From contig NZ_JARXYJ010000001.1 of NCBI RefSeq assembly GCF_029894425.1, forward strand, positions 558,001 through 622,000: a stretch of DNA of 64,000 nt, read 5' to 3'. Positions 60,462 to 64,000 of this stretch are shown here, piece after piece. The translations under genes were made by a program, and so were the position numbers. Source of the DNA: Streptomyces sp. SAI-127. Its GTDB lineage: Bacteria; Actinomycetota; Actinomycetes; Streptomycetales; Streptomycetaceae. Each line of letters begins with the position of its first letter. The first letter of the stretch is position 1. The notes beneath the pieces were generated by a model. It did not search any database and was not told the origin of the DNA. It saw nothing but the letters and a program-made list of their open reading frames with translations.

Positions 60462-60562
60462 TGTCCTGTTCCCTTCTGCTCCACGGAGATGCTCGTCGTC
60501 CGCGGACGCCGCGGGCAGAGGCCGCCGGAACCCGGCGGCGTGCCGTATGGCCCCATCTCGTC

Positions 60563-60576
60563 GGGCCGTACGGCTC
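60563..60576. promoter_or_regulatory. DevR-like box upstream of USP 1
   Basis: GGGCCGTACGGCTC, one mismatch to the consensus, 102 bp before the USP start and in the gap after the PNPOx-like gene. Confidence 0.65.
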
Positions 60577-60614
60577 CGGCCGACGAGAAGCAACAGGAAA
60601 AGGGAGGAGGACCT

Positions 60615-61055
60615 TCAGGCGGGGAGATCTACCCCGTACAGGGTTCGTCCGGCGACGAGCTCCCGTCCGGTGACCAGTTCGGCCTCGATGCGGACGAAGA
60701 CCTCCTGCGGCGCGGGTACCCAGGAGGCCGGGCCGGTGCGGGCCAGGCGTTCATGCTCGGCCGGGTCGGTCACCACTGTGGCCGTGCCCGTGACGACAAC
60801 GCTCCAGCCGGAGTGGCGGGCCACATCGACGTCGTCGGCCTCGAAGGCGACCACCGTGTCGTCGATCGCGCGGACCAGTTCCGAGGCTGCGGAGGTACGC
60901 AGCAGGACCGTGCCGTCGCCGTCCAGGGTGAAGTTGATCGGCAGCACGGCGGGCAGGGCGCGGCGCGTGTAGACAATGCGGCCGATGGACGCCTTGGCCA
61001 TCAGCCGCAGGCACTCCTGCCGCCCGAGTTCGCGGAAACCGTCATTGGGGTCCAT
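60615..61055 (-). CDS. Pyridoxamine 5'-phosphate oxidase-like (split-barrel flavin) protein
   Basis: 146 residues. The split beta-barrel is recognised from ECLRLMAKASIGRIVYTRRA, PAVLPINFTLDGDGTVLLRT and HSGWSVVVTGTATVVTDPAE. Such proteins bind FMN, F420 or haem and several are DevR-regulated in mycobacteria. It lacks the residues of true PdxH. A candidate box, GGGCCATGGGTCCC, is 76 bp upstream. Confidence 0.85.
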   Translation of the reverse strand: MDPNDGFRELGRQECLRLMAKASIGRIVYTRRALPAVLPINFTLDGDGTVLLRTSAASELVRAIDDTVVAFEADDVDVARHSGWSVVVTGTATVVTDPAEHERLARTGPASWVPAPQEVFVRIEAELVTGRELVAGRTLYGVDLPA

Positions 61056-61130
61056 CAGCCAGCCCGTCTCTCACCTGGTACAGCGGCATTGCGTTCCTCC
61101 ACCCTGCGCCGGACGAGGCCCGAGGATGAG

Positions 61131-61144
61131 GGGCCATGGGTCCC
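61131..61144. promoter_or_regulatory. DevR-like box upstream of the PNPOx-like gene
   Basis: GGGCCATGGGTCCC keeps both outer half-sites with one change in GGCCC (plus the centre), 76 bp before the start codon at 61055. Confidence 0.5.
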
Positions 61145-61270
61145 TGCCGAGACGGAGAACGACCCGCGCAGCACCACGGTCGATGGGCCGCACGGCCGGC
61201 CTGTCCGCGGTGTTCGGGGAATGCTCGGCCGCGTCGCTACGCCTGACGGGCCTCGCGGGACCGGGCGGGT

Positions 61271-61284
61271 GGGCCGATCGGCCC
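61271..61284. promoter_or_regulatory. DevR-like box between the PNPOx-like gene and the STAS pseudogene
   Basis: GGGCCGATCGGCCC at the centre of a perfect 20-bp palindrome (61268-61287). It is 216 bp from the PNPOx-like start, farther than other boxes, and 51 bp before the broken STAS gene on the plus strand, which it may once have served. Confidence 0.7.
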
Positions 61285-61334
61285 ACCCGCGGCGCGCCTT
61301 GCCTGTCTCCTCGGACCAGGTCCGGTTCGCGTCG

Positions 61335-61500
61335 GTGAAACCACCGTCGTGGAGCTGGGTGGGCGAGATCGACATCTTCACTGCGCCGTCCCTCAGGGCC
61401 CGGCTGGAGGACCTCGCCGCCGGCCGGCACCCGATCCGGTCCTGGACTTGCGTACCACGGCCTTCATCGACCGCACCTGCTTGGCGTCGCCAGTCCGCTG
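61335..61500 (+). pseudogene. Frameshifted STAS-domain (anti-sigma antagonist) fragment
   Basis: The pieces GETTVVEL, then VGEIDIFTAPSLRARLEDLA with AGRH, then DPVLDLRTTAFIDRTCLA lie in three successive frames. Together they form the first half of a STAS domain, with the conserved Asp-x-Ser/Thr switch area (FIDRTCLA in place of FIDSTGL). At least two single-base changes break the frame and the second half is not recognisable. Confidence 0.6.
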
Positions 61501-61829
61501 GACAGACGCCGACGAGACCCCGTCGAGCCGCCGACTCCCACGGAAGCGCCCGTCGGAGCCGGCGCCCTGGCCACCGGGGCCGCGCACGCCTTCGGCGCCG
61601 GAGCCCTCGCGCGGTAGGACTCGACCGGCGGCGTATCGGGCAGTGGGGCAGGGCGTGGGACCTGGCCAGCCCGCAGCGGGGACACAGGACCGGTTGATCC
61701 ACGCTGAGCCACGGAAACTCAGACAGGCCGTACGGGCACACGAGTGGCCCGCCTCCGTAGTAACCCCGATCGCTGCGAAGGCGGGGGGAAGAACCGTTCC
61801 GGCGCCCCACCCCTTCGCGTCGGCGGCTC

Positions 61830-62753
61830 TCAGCCGACGGCCAGGTCAGAGCGCACGAGGGTCCCCGACCGCCCGTGGACGATCTCGTACGCGGCGTCGA
61901 GGGCGCCGATGGCGGCCAGCCCGCCCGTGCGTTCGACGAACCGGGCGGCGGCCTCCGTCTTGGGGCCCATCGAGTCCTCGGGGAAGGGGCCGCGCCGCAG
62001 ATCGTCGGGGGTGACGTCGAGGACGGACTGCTGGTGCCGGGTGCCGTAGTCGGCGTAGACGTTCGGTACGTCGGTGAGGATGAGCAGGAAGTCGGCCTTG
62101 AGTTCCTCGGCGAGCAGGGCGGCCGTGAGGTCCTTGTCGACGACCGCCTCGACCCCGGTCAGCGCGCCGGTGTCGTGGTCGGCGGTGACGGGAACGCCTC
62201 CGCCGCCGGCGCAGATGACCAGCGCGCCGCAGGTGAGCAGGTCATGGATGGTCTCGGTCTCCACGATCCCCTCAGGCGTGGGTGAGGCGACGACCTGACG
62301 CCACCCGGTGGCGTCCTTGGCGATGTGCCAGCCCCGCCTTCGCGCGAGGGAGTGGGCGACGTCCCGGGGATACACGGGGCCGACGCGCTTCGTGGGCCGC
62401 GCGAACGCCGGATCGTCGCCCCGTACCAGGGTGTGGGTGACGAGTGCGGCGATCTTGCGTCCGGGAAGCGTGTCGTGCAGGGCCCGGACCAGAAGCGAGC
62501 CGATCAGGCCCTCGGTCTGGGCGCCGAGCAGGTCGAGCGGGAAGGGAGCGGTCAGGACCGGGTCGGCCGCGCTCTCCATGGCGAGCAGGCCGATCTGCGG
62601 CTCGTTGCCATGGGTGATGACGATCTCGTGTTCGAGGGCGAGGGCGGCGACGGCAGTGGCCACCCGGTCGACGTTCGCCTGCTGTATGGCCGCGTCGGGG
62701 CGATCACCCCGGCGCAGCAGGGCGTTGCCGCCGAGGGCGATGACGATGCGCAC
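61830..62753 (-). CDS. arcC: Carbamate kinase
   Basis: 307 residues from a GTG at 62753. Signatures of the amino-acid kinase fold are present: IVIALGGNALLRRGD at the N-terminus, ITHGNEPQIGLLAME, VICAGGGGVPV and AVVDKDLTAALLAEELKADF. It makes ATP from carbamoyl phosphate and ADP in the arginine deiminase pathway, a fermentative energy source. The gene starts 3 bp after the stop of an ornithine carbamoyltransferase remnant, as in an arcBC operon. No arginine deiminase gene is in the window. Confidence 0.93.
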   Translation of the reverse strand: MRIVIALGGNALLRRGDRPDAAIQQANVDRVATAVAALALEHEIVITHGNEPQIGLLAMESAADPVLTAPFPLDLLGAQTEGLIGSLLVRALHDTLPGRKIAALVTHTLVRGDDPAFARPTKRVGPVYPRDVAHSLARRRGWHIAKDATGWRQVVASPTPEGIVETETIHDLLTCGALVICAGGGGVPVTADHDTGALTGVEAVVDKDLTAALLAEELKADFLLILTDVPNVYADYGTRHQQSVLDVTPDDLRRGPFPEDSMGPKTEAAARFVERTGGLAAIGALDAAYEIVHGRSGTLVRSDLAVG

Positions 62754-62756
62754 GGT

Positions 62757-62860
62757 TCAGTCCTCCAGTGTGGCGACCAGCACGGCCTTGGTGGTGTGCA
62801 TTCCGTTGTCGGTGAGCTCCGGCCCGTCGAGGCCGCAGGTGTCGAGCAGTTCACGGTCCG
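62757..62860 (-). pseudogene. C-terminal remnant of ornithine carbamoyltransferase
   Basis: The last about 25 codons before the stop read LDGPELTDNGMHTTKAVLVA and TLED, resembling the C-terminus of ornithine carbamoyltransferases (the NRMHTIKAVLVATL-type end). Upstream of about 62860 the resemblance stops, and 50 bp later the USP gene ends. The rest of arcB appears deleted. Confidence 0.6.
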
Positions 62861-62908
62861 GGCGTGCGGTGGTCGGGCGGCGCCGATGGGGGCATCGTGG
62901 GGACCGGT

Positions 62909-63817
62909 TCAGGTGTGCGGTACGACGGCGACGGGGCAGCGGACATGGTGCAGCGCCGCGTGCGTCACGGGACCGATGTGCGTGCCGAGGTGGCCGTCCC
63001 GGATGCGGCGCCCCACGACGACGAGGGAGGCACCGGACGACGCGCGCACCAGCGCGGTGGCCGCCCTGTCTTCGGAGACGGTCTCGGTCACGGAGACCTC
63101 GGGGAACTTCTCGCACCACGGACGCAGCGTCGCGACGACGGCGCGTTCCTGCACCGCCAGAAACTCCGGCCCTGCCCCTGTGACCGCGTGCAGGTCGGCG
63201 CCGTCGGATGACGGAACGCTGAAGGCGTGGATCACGCGCAGTGCGGCGCCGTAGCGCCCGGCGAACTCGAAGGCGAACTCGATCAGCTCGTCGCAGGGGC
63301 GCCGGGTGTCCAGCCCCAGGACGACATCGCGGTACGGGGTTCCGGGAATCTCCTCCGGCGAGACGCCGTCGGACACCGGAAGGTGTTCGTCGGCGGCGGC
63401 CTCGCCCGCCCGGACGAGCACCACCGGGCGCACCGACCTGGCCACGACCCGCTGGGACACGGATCCGACCAGGAAGCCCGCGACACCGCCGAGCCCGCGG
63501 GAGCCCAGCACCAGCAACCGTGCCTCCTCGGGCGCAGCGAGCAGGGCGTCGACCGCTGAGCCGGACACCAACTGCTCGACGATCCGCAGCCCCGGGTGTG
63601 CGGCCCGGACGCTGCCGGACGCTCGGTCCAGGGTCTGCTGGGCCCATTCGCGCTCGCTCGTGCCCATGGGTACGGCGGCGGCCGGGCGGGGATGCCAGGC
63701 CCACGCGTGCACCAGCCTCAACGGGGCTCCGCGACGCAGGGCCTCCCGGGCCGCCCAGTGTGCGGCCGCCAGGCTCTCGGTGGAACCGTCGACTCCTGCG
63801 GTGACGTGCTGAAGCAT
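62909..63817 (-). CDS. Universal stress protein, tandem USP domains (2)
   Basis: 302 residues from an ATG with GGAGGAGG 8-9 nt upstream. The first UspA domain has VTAGVDGSTESLAAAHWAAR and VLGSRGLGGVAGFLVGSVSQ. The second has VVLGLDTRRPCDELIEFAFE and VVVGRRIRDGHLGTHIGPVT, ending CPVAVVPHT. It is a paralogue of the USP at 59631-60461 and presumably a stress-survival protein. A degenerate DevR-like box may lie 109 bp upstream. Confidence 0.92.
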   Translation of the reverse strand: MLQHVTAGVDGSTESLAAAHWAAREALRRGAPLRLVHAWAWHPRPAAAVPMGTSEREWAQQTLDRASGSVRAAHPGLRIVEQLVSGSAVDALLAAPEEARLLVLGSRGLGGVAGFLVGSVSQRVVARSVRPVVLVRAGEAAADEHLPVSDGVSPEEIPGTPYRDVVLGLDTRRPCDELIEFAFEFAGRYGAALRVIHAFSVPSSDGADLHAVTGAGPEFLAVQERAVVATLRPWCEKFPEVSVTETVSEDRAATALVRASSGASLVVVGRRIRDGHLGTHIGPVTHAALHHVRCPVAVVPHT

Positions 63818-63925
63818 GCTGCCTGCCTCCTCCGTTTGAGCCTGTGTGCTCTTCTGGGTCGAGCGTTGTCCAGGAACGGCCTTGTGCGGCGCTTCTCCGG
63901 TTCAGTGCCGTACCAGGCTCCGGAC

Positions 63926-63939
63926 GGGTCCGTGGGACG
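63926..63939. promoter_or_regulatory. Weak DevR-like box upstream of USP 2
   Basis: GGGTCCGTGGGACG keeps 7 of 10 outer positions of GGGCC-n4-GGCCC and sits 109 bp before the USP start, the usual distance. Alone it would not be called. Confidence 0.3.
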
Positions 63940-64000
63940 CCTCGCTCATCCGCGTGGTCGTCGGCCGGTGCCCGATGTCGCGCCGCTGGGCCCGTAGCGT

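Overview
The window is very GC-rich DNA with strong GGAGG-type ribosome-binding sites, frequent GTG/TTG starts and many actinomycete families (MocR, GlxA, HxlR, PaaX, Fic-type toxin, SulP/ArsR, DevR-type regulon). It looks like a Streptomyces (or close relative) chromosome, probably an arm-type accessory region because at least a dozen gene remnants lie between intact operons. I see no rRNA, tRNA, CRISPR array or complete insertion sequence.

0-8.6 kb: an aromatic-degradation operon on the minus strand (FAD monooxygenase, alpha/beta hydrolase, intradiol dioxygenase running off the left edge) diverges from a TetR gene, with two GTGAATC-type palindromes between them and a third copy beyond tetR. 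A second minus-strand operon follows: MocR regulator, DapA-family aldolase/lyase, MFS transporter and a PaaX-like protein that lacks its DNA-binding domain. 8.6-14.2 kb: phosphotransferase, MarR/hydrolase divergent pair with a palindromic operator, a transposase remnant, a small membrane protein and a sirtuin. 14.2-16.5 kb: a secreted M4 metalloprotease.

17-27.3 kb: a glycoside-use locus (GH78 alpha-L-rhamnosidase, LacI regulator, sugar ABC transporter without ATPase, GH42 beta-galactosidase), with a clear promoter and LacI-like operators in the divergent region and a scrambled patch of broken genes inside it. 27.3-29.3 kb: a toxin-antitoxin pair with its own 17-bp palindrome, and a GlxA-type regulator. 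29.4-33.4 kb: a cobalt-type nitrile hydratase operon (DUF1097 membrane protein, beta, alpha, accessory protein, Ni/Co permease). 33.6-41 kb: a gene graveyard (LLM oxidoreductase, MerR, metallo-hydrolase, aminotransferase and enoyl-CoA hydratase remnants) with a few intact genes (SDR, HxlR, VOC protein, small secreted protein). 41-46.1 kb: HutD, then a module of two paralogous ArsR repressors sharing an operator type, a SulP transporter, a ComB-like phosphatase and a zinc-ribbon protein.

46.6-64 kb: the most interesting part, a hypoxia/dormancy-type island: flavohaemoprotein, Acg-type nitroreductase, D-2-hydroxyacid dehydrogenase, DUF1003 protein, zinc alcohol dehydrogenase, NarL/DevR-type response regulator, GAPDH, pyruvate formate-lyase with its activase, DoxX, two universal stress proteins, a PNPOx-like protein and carbamate kinase. 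A 14-bp palindrome close to GGGCCGNNCGGCCC recurs about 75-135 bp upstream of the start codon of most transcription units here, including the response regulator itself. I infer one regulon for fermentative or low-oxygen survival and nitric oxide defence, resembling the DevR/OsdR regulons known from mycobacteria and Streptomyces coelicolor. The regulator's sensor kinase is not in the window.
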